Notes under the pieces: model-generated
Seen by the model: the letters and a program-made list of their open reading frames with translations, nothing else
Databases searched by the model: none
Told to the model about the DNA's origin: nothing
Made by a program: the position numbers and the translations under genes
Shown: positions 36,983 through 45,368 of the stretch, one piece after another
Layout of the letters: each line of letters starts with the position of its first letter
Position numbering within the stretch: the stretch's first letter is position 1
Source: an uncultured Bacteroidota bacterium
Lineage (GTDB): Bacteria > Bacteroidota > Bacteroidia > Flavobacteriales > Flavobacteriaceae
Length of the DNA: 64,000 bases
Assembly (NCBI GenBank): GCA_902515405.1
Contig: CABXUS010000005.1
Coordinates: forward strand, 1-64,000
Reading direction: 5' to 3'

Positions 36983-38209
36983 TCAAAGTTTATTAATTTC
37001 AGTAAACAACCAATCCATCCGATTACTAATCCAATCTTCTAAATATGACTGTTCATCTTCAAAGGAGTTTCCAATAAAATAATTTGGCCAGATATATTTT
37101 CCTAAAAGATTCCAAACGGATTCGTTATTAATTCTTGATTGCTTAATCAGATTAGAATATCTCTCAACTTTTTCTAATAACATATATTTATTAATGTAAA
37201 AATAGTTATATCTTAATTTTACTTTGTCAATAAATTTTTCATCCTCAAAGAGTCTTTCAATCCATAAGCTATTTTTTACCCAGAAACCATCAATTTTTTC
37301 ATTATTGTTATAGTTTATGTTTCCAAAAGCAATATCAAAGTCCCACAAAGGACCCATCTTTAATTTTTCACCTGAAACATAGTTCATATAAACACTACTA
37401 AAAAAAATTGCATCATTATTTTTTGCAATTTCATTTATAATATACCAGTCAACAAAAGAATCAACATCTAAATATTTTGAGTATCCTAAAATGGGGTCTT
37501 TAAAATTATCACCATAAAGTATATTTTCTGTTTTATTTATATACGACTCTATCTCTTTAAGCTCATCAGACCCCCAAGCTAAGTCTGGGTCTTTTACTAC
37601 AAATAACAATCTTTTATTAGTCCAAAAAGCAATATCATCACTATCGATTCTATCGAGCTGGTCAACCTCGATTAGAAATCCTTCATCACCAATTTTTACT
37701 CGATTATCTTTTCCAGTTTCAACCTTTTCCATAAATTGATATAGACCTTTATCCTTACCATTAATTTTAACTTCTGCAAAATGAAATGCAGTTGTAAAAT
37801 CCAAAATACTCATGTAACCCAATTCACATGCAATTGCATTCCTAATCATAGTTTTATCTGAATAATTAGCCAGCATTAACCACTTTTTATCCTCAGGCAT
37901 GTCAAATAAACTATACTTTTCATCAAATTTAAATTGGTAGGATTTTTTTGGAAAATTCCATGTAGAATTTCCTCTTCCTCTAATTTTAATTGGAGATGAA
38001 AAACTCTCAAATTCATAATCTTTTGGAAAAAAATCAAAAGTCCCAGTAATATATTCATCTTTGGAAATTATATCTTGAAAGTCTTCGGTTTGGATATTTA
38101 TTTTAGGGAGTTCTTTTACAATTTGATTACAACAGTTTAATTCTTCAGCGTTACAACTTAATAAAATTGGTAATATTATATAAATAAATTTATGTTTCAT
38201 TTTTAACAA
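36983..38209 (-). CDS. CotH kinase-family lipoprotein
   Basis: A 408-residue lipoprotein: signal peptide with lipobox LPILLSC (Cys19), then a CotH kinase domain at about 60-380. Motifs include KIRGRGNSTWNFPKKSYQFK, DKKWLMLANYSDKTMIRN and GPLWDFDIAFG with the metal-binding Asp residues. CotH proteins are atypical kinases known to phosphorylate spore-coat proteins in Bacillus; in non-sporulating bacteria their targets are unknown. Its location at the periplasmic or cell-surface side and beside a lectin-like lipoprotein and Wzi suggests work on surface proteins or glycans. An in-frame ATG at 38200 could also be the start. Confidence 0.88.
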   Translation of the reverse strand: MLKMKHKFIYIILPILLSCNAEELNCCNQIVKELPKINIQTEDFQDIISKDEYITGTFDFFPKDYEFESFSSPIKIRGRGNSTWNFPKKSYQFKFDEKYSLFDMPEDKKWLMLANYSDKTMIRNAIACELGYMSILDFTTAFHFAEVKINGKDKGLYQFMEKVETGKDNRVKIGDEGFLIEVDQLDRIDSDDIAFWTNKRLLFVVKDPDLAWGSDELKEIESYINKTENILYGDNFKDPILGYSKYLDVDSFVDWYIINEIAKNNDAIFFSSVYMNYVSGEKLKMGPLWDFDIAFGNINYNNNEKIDGFWVKNSLWIERLFEDEKFIDKVKLRYNYFYINKYMLLEKVERYSNLIKQSRINNESVWNLLGKYIWPNYFIGNSFEDEQSYLEDWISNRMDWLFTEINKL

Positions 38210-38240
38210 ATAAATAAAAAATATTTAACATATAATAATG

Positions 38241-38248
38241 TACTTTTG
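38241..38248 (+). promoter_or_regulatory. Bacteroidota -7 box before the lectin-like lipoprotein gene
   Basis: TACTTTTG matches TAnnTTTG exactly and ends 7 nt before the ATG at 38256, which would give a very short or absent leader. No TTG is seen at the -33 position, so the call is tentative. It lies in the 46-nt gap between divergent genes. Confidence 0.4.
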
Positions 38249-38255
38249 ATGTTTA

Positions 38256-38948
38256 ATGAAAATAGTTTTAACATTATTTCTACTGATATTATTAGGTTGT
38301 TCATATCCAGAAATTAGCTCTGACAAACTTGCATATCAAAATAATTTTGAAAATAATGATTTATCCGATATTGATGGTGGAAATCTATCTTCATTTAATA
38401 ACACAACTGTTTTAGGCGATTACAATAATGATGGGTTCACTATACACTTAAATGATGTTGGCAAGCATGATTATATATTTATTTCATTTGATCTTTATAT
38501 TCATGGCTCTTGGGATGGTAATTTTAATGGTAATTCTGATTCAAGTAGAGTTCCGGACAAATGGATTATGGAATTGAACCCAGAAATGAATGTTCATAAT
38601 GATTTCTCTTACAATAAGTTTGAAACAACTTTTTCTAATAGCGCTTGTTTTGGAAATTATTGTTTAAAACAATCTTATCCTCAAAATTATCCTTTTTCTA
38701 ATAATCCAAAAACTGGGTCTCTTAATACAGATTTACCTAGAAAATGCTTTGGATTTTTTGGGGGACCATCCACAACATTATACAAAATTGAAAAGGGTTT
38801 TAGGAGTTCTGGTAATGCAGTTGTTATAAGATTTTACGATCAACTTTGGCAACCAAATGCTATTGATAAAGATGGTATAAGTAAGGAAAAGTGTGATGAA
38901 AGTTGGTCAATTGATAATATTTCTATAAGGGTTATAAAATACGAATGA
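38256..38948 (+). CDS. Lectin-like beta-sandwich lipoprotein
   Basis: A 230-residue lipoprotein with lipobox LILLGC (Cys15). The mature part (TVLGDYNNDGFTIHLNDVGKHDYIFISFDLYIHGSWDGNF and DKWIMELN, separate strands) follows the pattern LGxFg...L.L..l..H....SFDLYi..SWDG....PD.W, seen in secreted concanavalin-like or laminin-G-like domains. Four cysteines (SACFGNYCLK, RKCFGF, KEKCDES) may form disulphides. No enzyme motif was recognised. It overlaps the Wzi-like gene by 4 nt, so the two are co-translated and the protein may bind surface glycan. The domain call is by pattern and needs a profile search. Confidence 0.6.
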   Translation: MKIVLTLFLLILLGCSYPEISSDKLAYQNNFENNDLSDIDGGNLSSFNNTTVLGDYNNDGFTIHLNDVGKHDYIFISFDLYIHGSWDGNFNGNSDSSRVPDKWIMELNPEMNVHNDFSYNKFETTFSNSACFGNYCLKQSYPQNYPFSNNPKTGSLNTDLPRKCFGFFGGPSTTLYKIEKGFRSSGNAVVIRFYDQLWQPNAIDKDGISKEKCDESWSIDNISIRVIKYE

Positions 38949-40648
38949 AAAGTTTTTTTTATTTAATATTTACTTTTAATATAATTATTAGTTTAAATGG
39001 GCAAGTAGTTAACTTGAACGAAAGTTCTATTATAGAAGATATAAGAGATCAATTACTGATAGGTAATATAAATTCAAATATTACTTTTAGTAGTCAGCCA
39101 ATAAGCTTAGAAAATTTTGACTCAAATGAATTAAAAAAACTGAAATTAAATAAATATGCTCCATCAATTTTTAAATATTTAAATGGTAAGATTGATTTCA
39201 AAATACTTCCAGTTGATTATAATTTAGAATTCAGTTCTAATCATCCTTATAATAGGAATAATGGTACAATGATTCCTAACAAAGGTTTTCAACACATTCT
39301 TAGTTTAGGACTTTACGCAAAAATTGGACCCCTTTATATTACAATAAAACCTGAGCATCATTATGCAGAAAATAAAAGTTTTGATGGATTTTGGGATAAA
39401 CACAGGGATATTATTTGGGAGAGAAGATACATATTGTGGAATAGAATTGATTTGCCAGAAAGACATGGAAACATTAGACATAATGAAACACATATTGGTC
39501 AATCAAGCATAAGACTTAATTTTAAAAACCTAAGCCTTGGTATTTCAAATGAAAACCTATGGTGGGGACCATCAATGCGCAATAGTATTATGTTAAGTAA
39601 TAATGCAAGAGGATTTAAACATATAAGTTTTAATACTATTAAACCAATCGAAACAAAAATTGGAGATTTTGAATGGCAACTAATTTCTGCAAGATTGGAA
39701 AATTCAGGATATAAGCCATCTGGATTTGACAGAAAAAGTGCAGGATTCCCTATATACATTCCAAAAATTAATCAATCAGGTGAAACTGATGATTGGAGAT
39801 ATATGCAAGCTTTATTGCTTTCATACTCACCTAAATGGATTGAAGGGTTAAATTTTGGCTATATAAGGTGGGTACAATTTTATAGTGCGTTGGTTGAAGG
39901 AAGATATTGGTGGATGAGTGGTAACACTAATTATTTTCCAGTTTTTTCTAATTTATTTCGAAAGAATGATATTAACCCGTCTCATGAGGCTCAAACTGAT
40001 CAAGCCGCTGGATTATTTCTTAGATGGTTATGGGCGGATTCAAATACAGAAATCTACACTGAGTACCACTTCAATGATTCAAAAGTAAATTTAAGAGATC
40101 TTTTGTTAGATTCGAGACATGCTAGAGCTTTTACAATAGGATTTCAAAAATTTTTCAAAAAAAGTTCATTAAAACTAAACTTTGAATGGACTCAAATGGA
40201 ACAAACTGGGGGAAGAATTTTAAGAGATGCTGGGTCATGGTATGCGCATCATTTTGTATATGATGGTTTTACCAATAAAGGAGAGGTTATTGGTTCGAGT
40301 ATTGGACCTGGAAGCAATTCACAATATATTTCAATAACAAAACTCAAAGAAAAATTTAAGTTAAGTTTAGGCTTAGAAATTATTCATCATGATAATGATT
40401 TTTATTACTTATCCTTTGAAAATTCAAAAGATTTTAGGAGATACTGGAAAGACTATAATTTTAATTTAAAATACCAAAGGAGGCTTAAAAATATACAATT
40501 TTCATTGGATATGTTTTATATAAGAAGTTTAAATTATCAGTGGGGATTGGAAGAAAGTGCTACAAATTATTATATTCCAGGGATTGATAAAAATAATTTT
40601 CATTCTAGTTTAAAATTAACTTATTTTATTCCCTTCATTAAGTCATAA
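38945..40648 (+). CDS. Wzi-like capsule assembly outer membrane protein
   Basis: A 567-residue protein with a signal peptide (1-20, ending SLNG) and a long beta-barrel pattern. Motifs IGQSSIRLNFKNLSLGISNENLWWGPSMRNSIMLSNNARG (read as NLWWGP core) and YTEYHFNDSKVNLRDLLLD match the Capsule_assembly_Wzi family of Bacteroidota. Wzi in E. coli is a lectin-like barrel that helps hold capsule at the cell surface. Here it follows a lectin-like lipoprotein with a 4-nt overlap. The 3' end overlaps the convergent glycosyltransferase gene by 28 bp. Confidence 0.88.
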   Translation: MKSFFYLIFTFNIIISLNGQVVNLNESSIIEDIRDQLLIGNINSNITFSSQPISLENFDSNELKKLKLNKYAPSIFKYLNGKIDFKILPVDYNLEFSSNHPYNRNNGTMIPNKGFQHILSLGLYAKIGPLYITIKPEHHYAENKSFDGFWDKHRDIIWERRYILWNRIDLPERHGNIRHNETHIGQSSIRLNFKNLSLGISNENLWWGPSMRNSIMLSNNARGFKHISFNTIKPIETKIGDFEWQLISARLENSGYKPSGFDRKSAGFPIYIPKINQSGETDDWRYMQALLLSYSPKWIEGLNFGYIRWVQFYSALVEGRYWWMSGNTNYFPVFSNLFRKNDINPSHEAQTDQAAGLFLRWLWADSNTEIYTEYHFNDSKVNLRDLLLDSRHARAFTIGFQKFFKKSSLKLNFEWTQMEQTGGRILRDAGSWYAHHFVYDGFTNKGEVIGSSIGPGSNSQYISITKLKEKFKLSLGLEIIHHDNDFYYLSFENSKDFRRYWKDYNFNLKYQRRLKNIQFSLDMFYIRSLNYQWGLEESATNYYIPGIDKNNFHSSLKLTYFIPFIKS

Positions 40649-41727
40649 AAAACCAAACAGTATTGTTCAGTTATATAATCCCAATTATATTTCTTTGAAA
40701 TTGTATAAGAACTATTTTTTAATGGATTATAGGTTTTTTCAAAAGAGTTTATTGAATTTAAAATTGATATAGAATTTTTTTTAAAAAAAGTAGATTTTTT
40801 ATTTTCAAGCATTTCTCTATTAAAAGAGGTATCCAATGCAATTATCTCACAATTCAAATCCAAAGCATTAATCATTGTAGGATTTGTACCTCCAAATTCA
40901 TGTCCATGTATATATCCAAAACAATTTTTATATAATTGAGTTAAACTTTCTTGACAATTTATATATCCTGTCAAAATAATTTTATCACTAGCCATTGATT
41001 TAATCATTTTGGCATAAATGTCTTCGTATGGAACATCCCCAACTATAACTAACTTTTGTTTCGATTTTGACTTTAAAAAACTCTTACAAATTAAATTTGA
41101 GTTGTTATCAGGTATTAATCTCCCGACAATTAAATAATAACTTTTTTCCTCCAGATTATATTTTTTGAGTATTGTTTTATCTTTAGTATTAGTCATTGTA
41201 GATCCATAAGCAATTACTGTAGAATCTTTTTTAAATCTTTTTTTATAAATCTCATTCATTTTGAATGAATCTGTTATTATTTTATCAAAAAAAATTGTCG
41301 ACAACTTAGATGCAAATGAAAAATACATTGAGCCAAGGCCTTTCCACTTTGGCCTAAGCCATTCTAATCCATCTACATTAATACAAGTTTTTTTTTGTAA
41401 AATTTTTGTCAGAATTCCAAATGGTCCATTAGCAGAATTAACAACTAGGATAACATCAAAATTTGAGAAACATATATGAATAAATGAGAATAATGAATTT
41501 AGAATTTGTGATAAAAATTTTGTTTCAATTGATGGTGTGTATATTAATTCAATTCCATTAACATGTCTTGGTTTGTTTATAAATAGTGCTCTGTGACAAT
41601 ACACTCTCACGTTATGCCCTTTTTTAACTAATCTTTCACTAAGCTCCTTCACTAATGTTTCATATCCTGAGTATACATATGGATAGCCTCTTGAGCCTAT
41701 AATTGCTATTTTTAATTTTTTACTCAA
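40621..41727 (-). CDS. DUF1972-family glycosyltransferase
   Basis: A 368-residue GT-B enzyme. The N-terminus IAIIGSRGYPYVYSGYETLVKEL is the DUF1972 signature of GT4-like rhamnosyl- and related transferases such as WchF. The C-terminal half contains VGRLIPDNNSNLICKSF and HGHEFGGTNPTMINALDLNC, the nucleotide-sugar site. It probably adds an early sugar, possibly dTDP-rhamnose-derived, to the lipid-linked unit. It is the last gene of the right-hand minus-strand cluster, separated from it by a decayed glycosyltransferase and a plus-strand gene. Confidence 0.87.
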   Translation of the reverse strand: MSKKLKIAIIGSRGYPYVYSGYETLVKELSERLVKKGHNVRVYCHRALFINKPRHVNGIELIYTPSIETKFLSQILNSLFSFIHICFSNFDVILVVNSANGPFGILTKILQKKTCINVDGLEWLRPKWKGLGSMYFSFASKLSTIFFDKIITDSFKMNEIYKKRFKKDSTVIAYGSTMTNTKDKTILKKYNLEEKSYYLIVGRLIPDNNSNLICKSFLKSKSKQKLVIVGDVPYEDIYAKMIKSMASDKIILTGYINCQESLTQLYKNCFGYIHGHEFGGTNPTMINALDLNCEIIALDTSFNREMLENKKSTFFKKNSISILNSINSFEKTYNPLKNSSYTISKKYNWDYITEQYCLVFYDLMKGIK

Positions 41728-41742
41728 TTGTTTTAAAGATTT

Positions 41743-41978
41743 TTATTTTAAATTTTTTAATAGAAAACTTTCAATATTATAAGAAAATGTATCATCAATA
41801 TTTCTTTTTTGAAGTTTTTATTTTTTATATAATTTAAAAATTTTTAATTGATTCATCAATCAAATCATCATTAATTATTAAGCCATTTTAGCACTTATTT
41901 GATATTTCATATCCTCTGCCAAGATTATTTGTAATTATTGGTGTTTTAAATTGAAAAACTTCAAAAATAACAAAAGCT
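41743..41978 (-). pseudogene. C-terminal remnant of a GT4 glycosyltransferase
   Basis: Most of the 295-nt gap 41728-42022 is coding debris on the minus strand: AFVIFEVFQFKTPIITNNLG, RGYEISNKC, stop, NGLIINDDLIDESIKNF, stop, then after a frame change LQKRNIDDTFSYNIESFLLK and a final stop. The first part lines up with the intact neighbour at 43166-44293 (PTVIFEAIQSGTPVITNNLG ... AYEILNNGKNGLIIENN). Two stops and one frameshift show it is dead. The N-terminal domain, about 250 codons, is missing entirely; the plus-strand nucleotidyltransferase gene now starts 44 nt upstream of the remnant. Confidence 0.85.
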
Positions 41979-42022
41979 TTTATTATCTAGATATTTAAAA
42001 ATTTAATTTAAGTTAACTTTAT

Positions 42023-43009
42023 ATGATTTTGAAAAATGTTAAAACATTCATAATTGAGTTATTATTTGATAAGCATATTAGCTTTATACCTAATCTTGAT
42101 AATAATTTTTTTTGGGAAAATCTTGTCAAGATAGGTTCAAATCAAGTTATAATTCCTGCAATATACTTTAAATTAAAAGAAAGGAATCTTTTAAATAAAA
42201 TCCCTCTTGAATTAAAAAAATATCTTAATGAAATATATACTTTCAATAATGAAAGAAACAAAAATATTTTAATTGAAATCAATAAAATTGAAAAGGAATT
42301 AAAAAAAAATAAAATAGATTTTGTTTTTTTAAAAGGATCTTCACTATTAAAAACAATTTATAAGAAAAATATTGGAATTAGAATGATGCATGATATTGAT
42401 ATCCTAATTAAAAAAAACCAAATCATTAAAGCAAAAAAAAAACTAAATAATCTTAATTATAAAGATAGAGGATTTGAAAATAAAATAGTTAAAAATCTAC
42501 ACTTACCAATTCTTATAAATAAAGATAAGAACATTGGTGTTGAAATACATTATGAATTAACTAAGGAAAATTCATTTTTTGATTATAATAAAATATTTGA
42601 AAATAATAATCTAAACATATTAAGCATAAATGAGAATTTATATCATATTATATTAAACTTAGAAAAAATTGACCATGGATCTTTACTTGGGACAATCAAC
42701 TTAAGAACAAAATTTGATTTTTTTAATTTAAATAAATTAAAAAATGATTTTAGTTTTAATAGAAATATTTATACCAAGAGATTTAAAACTAAAGTTGATT
42801 ATTTAAATATTTACGATGAATTACGAGTTAAAAATTTATACTATTACTACTTAGTTTTCAATAAAACAATTCCAGGAAAAATTTCAACAATTATATTAAA
42901 ATTTTTTATCAATTTAAAACTAATTTTTATGCAAGTTTTAGAACTTATTATTAACTCCCAATACAGGAAAAATATTTTAAAAAAAATAAAATATAAAGCT
43001 GGAAAATAA
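42023..43009 (+). CDS. NTP_transf_5-family nucleotidyltransferase-like protein
   Basis: A 328-residue protein. Its middle part matches the uncharacterised nucleotidyltransferase family PF14907: IDFVFLKGSSLLKTIYKKN (near 102-120), GIRMMHDIDILIKKNQI with the DxD metal site, and LPILINKDKNIGVEIHYELT with a third acidic position. Such proteins are common in polysaccharide loci, with unknown substrate. The gene is extremely AT-rich and Lys/Asn/Ile-rich even for this locus. It is the only plus-strand gene in a 12-kb minus-strand cluster and appears to replace the N-terminal half of the decayed glycosyltransferase, suggesting a later insertion. Confidence 0.8.
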   Translation: MILKNVKTFIIELLFDKHISFIPNLDNNFFWENLVKIGSNQVIIPAIYFKLKERNLLNKIPLELKKYLNEIYTFNNERNKNILIEINKIEKELKKNKIDFVFLKGSSLLKTIYKKNIGIRMMHDIDILIKKNQIIKAKKKLNNLNYKDRGFENKIVKNLHLPILINKDKNIGVEIHYELTKENSFFDYNKIFENNNLNILSINENLYHIILNLEKIDHGSLLGTINLRTKFDFFNLNKLKNDFSFNRNIYTKRFKTKVDYLNIYDELRVKNLYYYYLVFNKTIPGKISTIILKFFINLKLIFMQVLELIINSQYRKNILKKIKYKAGK

Positions 43010-43165
43010 AATATTTGGAAAAGTTGATATTATAAATTATTTAATTTAAAGTAAAAAACCTTAATAGTATCTAATAAAATATCTATAATAAAAAATTATT
43101 TTTCTAAATCAAAAGTTTAGTAAACATAAGGATATTATATTGAGCCTGTGATAGAAATTTTTAAT

Positions 43166-44293
43166 TTACTCTACAATTGTATTTAAGATTTTTTTTCTAA
43201 ACTCAAGAAAAGAAAATTTTTTACAAATATAATCAAAAGCTAATTTAACATTTTCTTCTTGAAGCCTTTGTTTATTTATGTAATCCAATATTGTTTCAGC
43301 AGAATTTTGGATTAGATTATTTTCAATAATTAATCCATTTTTTCCGTTATTTAAAATTTCATAAGCACCACCAAGATTATTAGTTATAACTGGTGTTCCG
43401 CTTTGTATTGCCTCAAAAATAACTGTTGGAAATGGATCAGGAGATATTGGCGTATGTATAAAAAAGTTGGATTTAGTTAAAATAGTAGTAATATCTTCTC
43501 TAAAACCAATAAATGTAATTCTATCATCTAATCCCCTGTCTTTAATATTCAATTTTAATTGACATAAATATTTTTCATAATGAGTTAATGTATCTCCAAC
43601 AATTTGTAAATGAATTTTATTATTTTTTTTACATAAAACATCAAATAATCTAATTAATAATTCATGACCTTTATATGGAATTATTCTAGATACGGATGTG
43701 AATATTATTTTCTTCTGATCAAGGTTTTTTTGCTTTATCTTTTTATAATTAAATCCATTATTAATAGTATTTACTTTAAATTCTTTTAAACCTGTTTTTA
43801 TCCAAAAATCAGTAACAGATTTTGAAACACAGATAATATTTCTAGAGAAATTATTTAAAAAAGTGGTAATAAATTTTGCATAAATATAATTACTGTTAGG
43901 TATTTCATGAATATGATGGATTGAAGGTTTCCCAACAAATTTGGCTGCAATTGATGGACTTATTACTGTAGATGTATTTGTGTATACTAAATCAATTTGA
44001 TTTTTTTTTAAAAAGCGTTTAATATAAAGTGATGATTTTATTATAAAATAAAGACGGTTTATCAACCCAAAAATATTAAAGTATTTTTTTCTAAAAACTC
44101 CAAGGTTAATAATTTTAAGATTTGTTTTTTTTATTATTTCATTATTATTTAATGGACCCTCATTTGGTAATAATAAATAAATATCATATCCATTTTTAAT
44201 AAAAATATCTATAGTAGAAATTAAAACTTTACTAGCTCCGTAATTATCATTTGAACTATGCGCTATTAATATTTTTTTAATAGTGTTTTTCAA
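43166..44293 (-). CDS. Family 4 glycosyltransferase
   Basis: A GT-B transferase of 375 residues from the TTG at 44293 (LKNTIKKILIAHSSNDNYGA), which overlaps the upstream gene by 17 nt; a longer frame from 44362 adds residues with no counterpart in the family. The N-terminal acceptor domain has DNYGASKVL. The C-terminal donor domain has SVSRIIPYKGHELLIRLF, GDTLTHYEKYL and PFPTVIFEAIQSGTPVITNNLGGAYE with the E-x7-E motif. The sugar is unknown. The nearest visible relative is the dead copy at 41743-41978. Confidence 0.88.
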   Translation of the reverse strand: MKNTIKKILIAHSSNDNYGASKVLISTIDIFIKNGYDIYLLLPNEGPLNNNEIIKKTNLKIINLGVFRKKYFNIFGLINRLYFIIKSSLYIKRFLKKNQIDLVYTNTSTVISPSIAAKFVGKPSIHHIHEIPNSNYIYAKFITTFLNNFSRNIICVSKSVTDFWIKTGLKEFKVNTINNGFNYKKIKQKNLDQKKIIFTSVSRIIPYKGHELLIRLFDVLCKKNNKIHLQIVGDTLTHYEKYLCQLKLNIKDRGLDDRITFIGFREDITTILTKSNFFIHTPISPDPFPTVIFEAIQSGTPVITNNLGGAYEILNNGKNGLIIENNLIQNSAETILDYINKQRLQEENVKLAFDYICKKFSFLEFRKKILNTIVE

Positions 44294-45368
44294 ATCCTTT
44301 AATAAAGTTTTTTTGATTAAATAACTTAGCTCTTTTATTTCCTTTAGAAACAAGGCTTCCAAAAAGAATTTTATTCTTTATAATTAATTTCAACTTATTG
44401 TACAAATCATTATAATTTTGCTTTTTAAAATAAATTACAGAGTCTCCCCCAATCTCTTCAAATATTTTAATATCTGAACATATAACTGGAATTTGAGCCC
44501 TCATAGCTTCTATCAATGGTATTCCAAATCCTTCATCAATTGATGGAAAAACATAACAGAGAGCATTATTATAATAATTAATAGCTTGTTTTTTATTTAT
44601 ATATCCAGGCATAGTTATGGATAATGTTAAATTATTTTTTGAAATATATCTTTTAATCTCTTTGTAGATTTGCTTATTACCATTGAAATTTTTTGACCCT
44701 GCGAGTACTAATTTTAGATTTGAGCTAGTATTATCTTTAAATAATTTAAATGCTTTGACAAGAGTCAGTAAATCTTTTCTCTTTTCAAATGTTCCAATAT
44801 GTAAAATATAATCCTTTGAACTGTTTTTTTTATTATCATAATAAATTCTTTCAGAACTTTGATATAAATAAGTAATTTTTTTATTGTGAAAAATATTTTT
44901 CAAACCGAGTTTTGAATAACTACTTGTCGTTACAATCTCAGCATTTCTTAATAACCCAAGTTGTATAAGCCTAATGAAATAATTACGCCATAAGATTGGA
45001 TAGTTTTTAGAATATTTCCAAAAAAAGTTATCGTGAATAACTACTATTTTTTTACATCTTGAAAAAATTGGAGCAACATAATCAGGACAAATTAAAATAT
45101 CTGCTGAACTGGAAAGTAATTTTACAGGTAATATTATTTGTTTCCAAATAAGATATCTGATTTGAAAAATCCATCTTATAAATCTGTATTTAGAATTAAT
45201 AAAAAACTGTTTATTTTTTAACTTATCTATATCATGAGAAAAGATATACTCCACATCACTTCTTCCAAATTTCTTTGATGCAGTAACTAATTCTTCAATA
45301 TATGTTTTTATACCTGAAAGTGCAGTGATATAATAAAAAACATCAATATATACTTTTATTTTTTTCAA
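44277..45368 (-). CDS. Family 4 glycosyltransferase
   Basis: A GT-B transferase of 363 residues from the TTG at 45368 (LKKIKVYIDVFYYITALSGI). The frame could extend to 45407, but that would overlap the polymerase gene by 65 nt. Motifs: VTTSSYSKLGLKNIF, ILHIGTFEKRKDLLTLVKAF, VLAGSKNFNGNK and VFPSIDEGFGIPLIEAMRAQ with the E-x7-E pair. This arrangement resembles mannosyl- or rhamnosyltransferases of the WbaZ type, without proof of donor. It is coupled to both neighbours by overlaps. Confidence 0.88.
   Translation of the reverse strand: MKKIKVYIDVFYYITALSGIKTYIEELVTASKKFGRSDVEYIFSHDIDKLKNKQFFINSKYRFIRWIFQIRYLIWKQIILPVKLLSSSADILICPDYVAPIFSRCKKIVVIHDNFFWKYSKNYPILWRNYFIRLIQLGLLRNAEIVTTSSYSKLGLKNIFHNKKITYLYQSSERIYYDNKKNSSKDYILHIGTFEKRKDLLTLVKAFKLFKDNTSSNLKLVLAGSKNFNGNKQIYKEIKRYISKNNLTLSITMPGYINKKQAINYYNNALCYVFPSIDEGFGIPLIEAMRAQIPVICSDIKIFEEIGGDSVIYFKKQNYNDLYNKLKLIIKNKILFGSLVSKGNKRAKLFNQKNFIKGFEKHY

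Noticed and set aside
43010-43165. 156-nt gap between the nucleotidyltransferase and GT4 genes
   Set aside because: Translated on both strands for gene debris; only short, stop-rich AT sequence, with no recognisable peptide.
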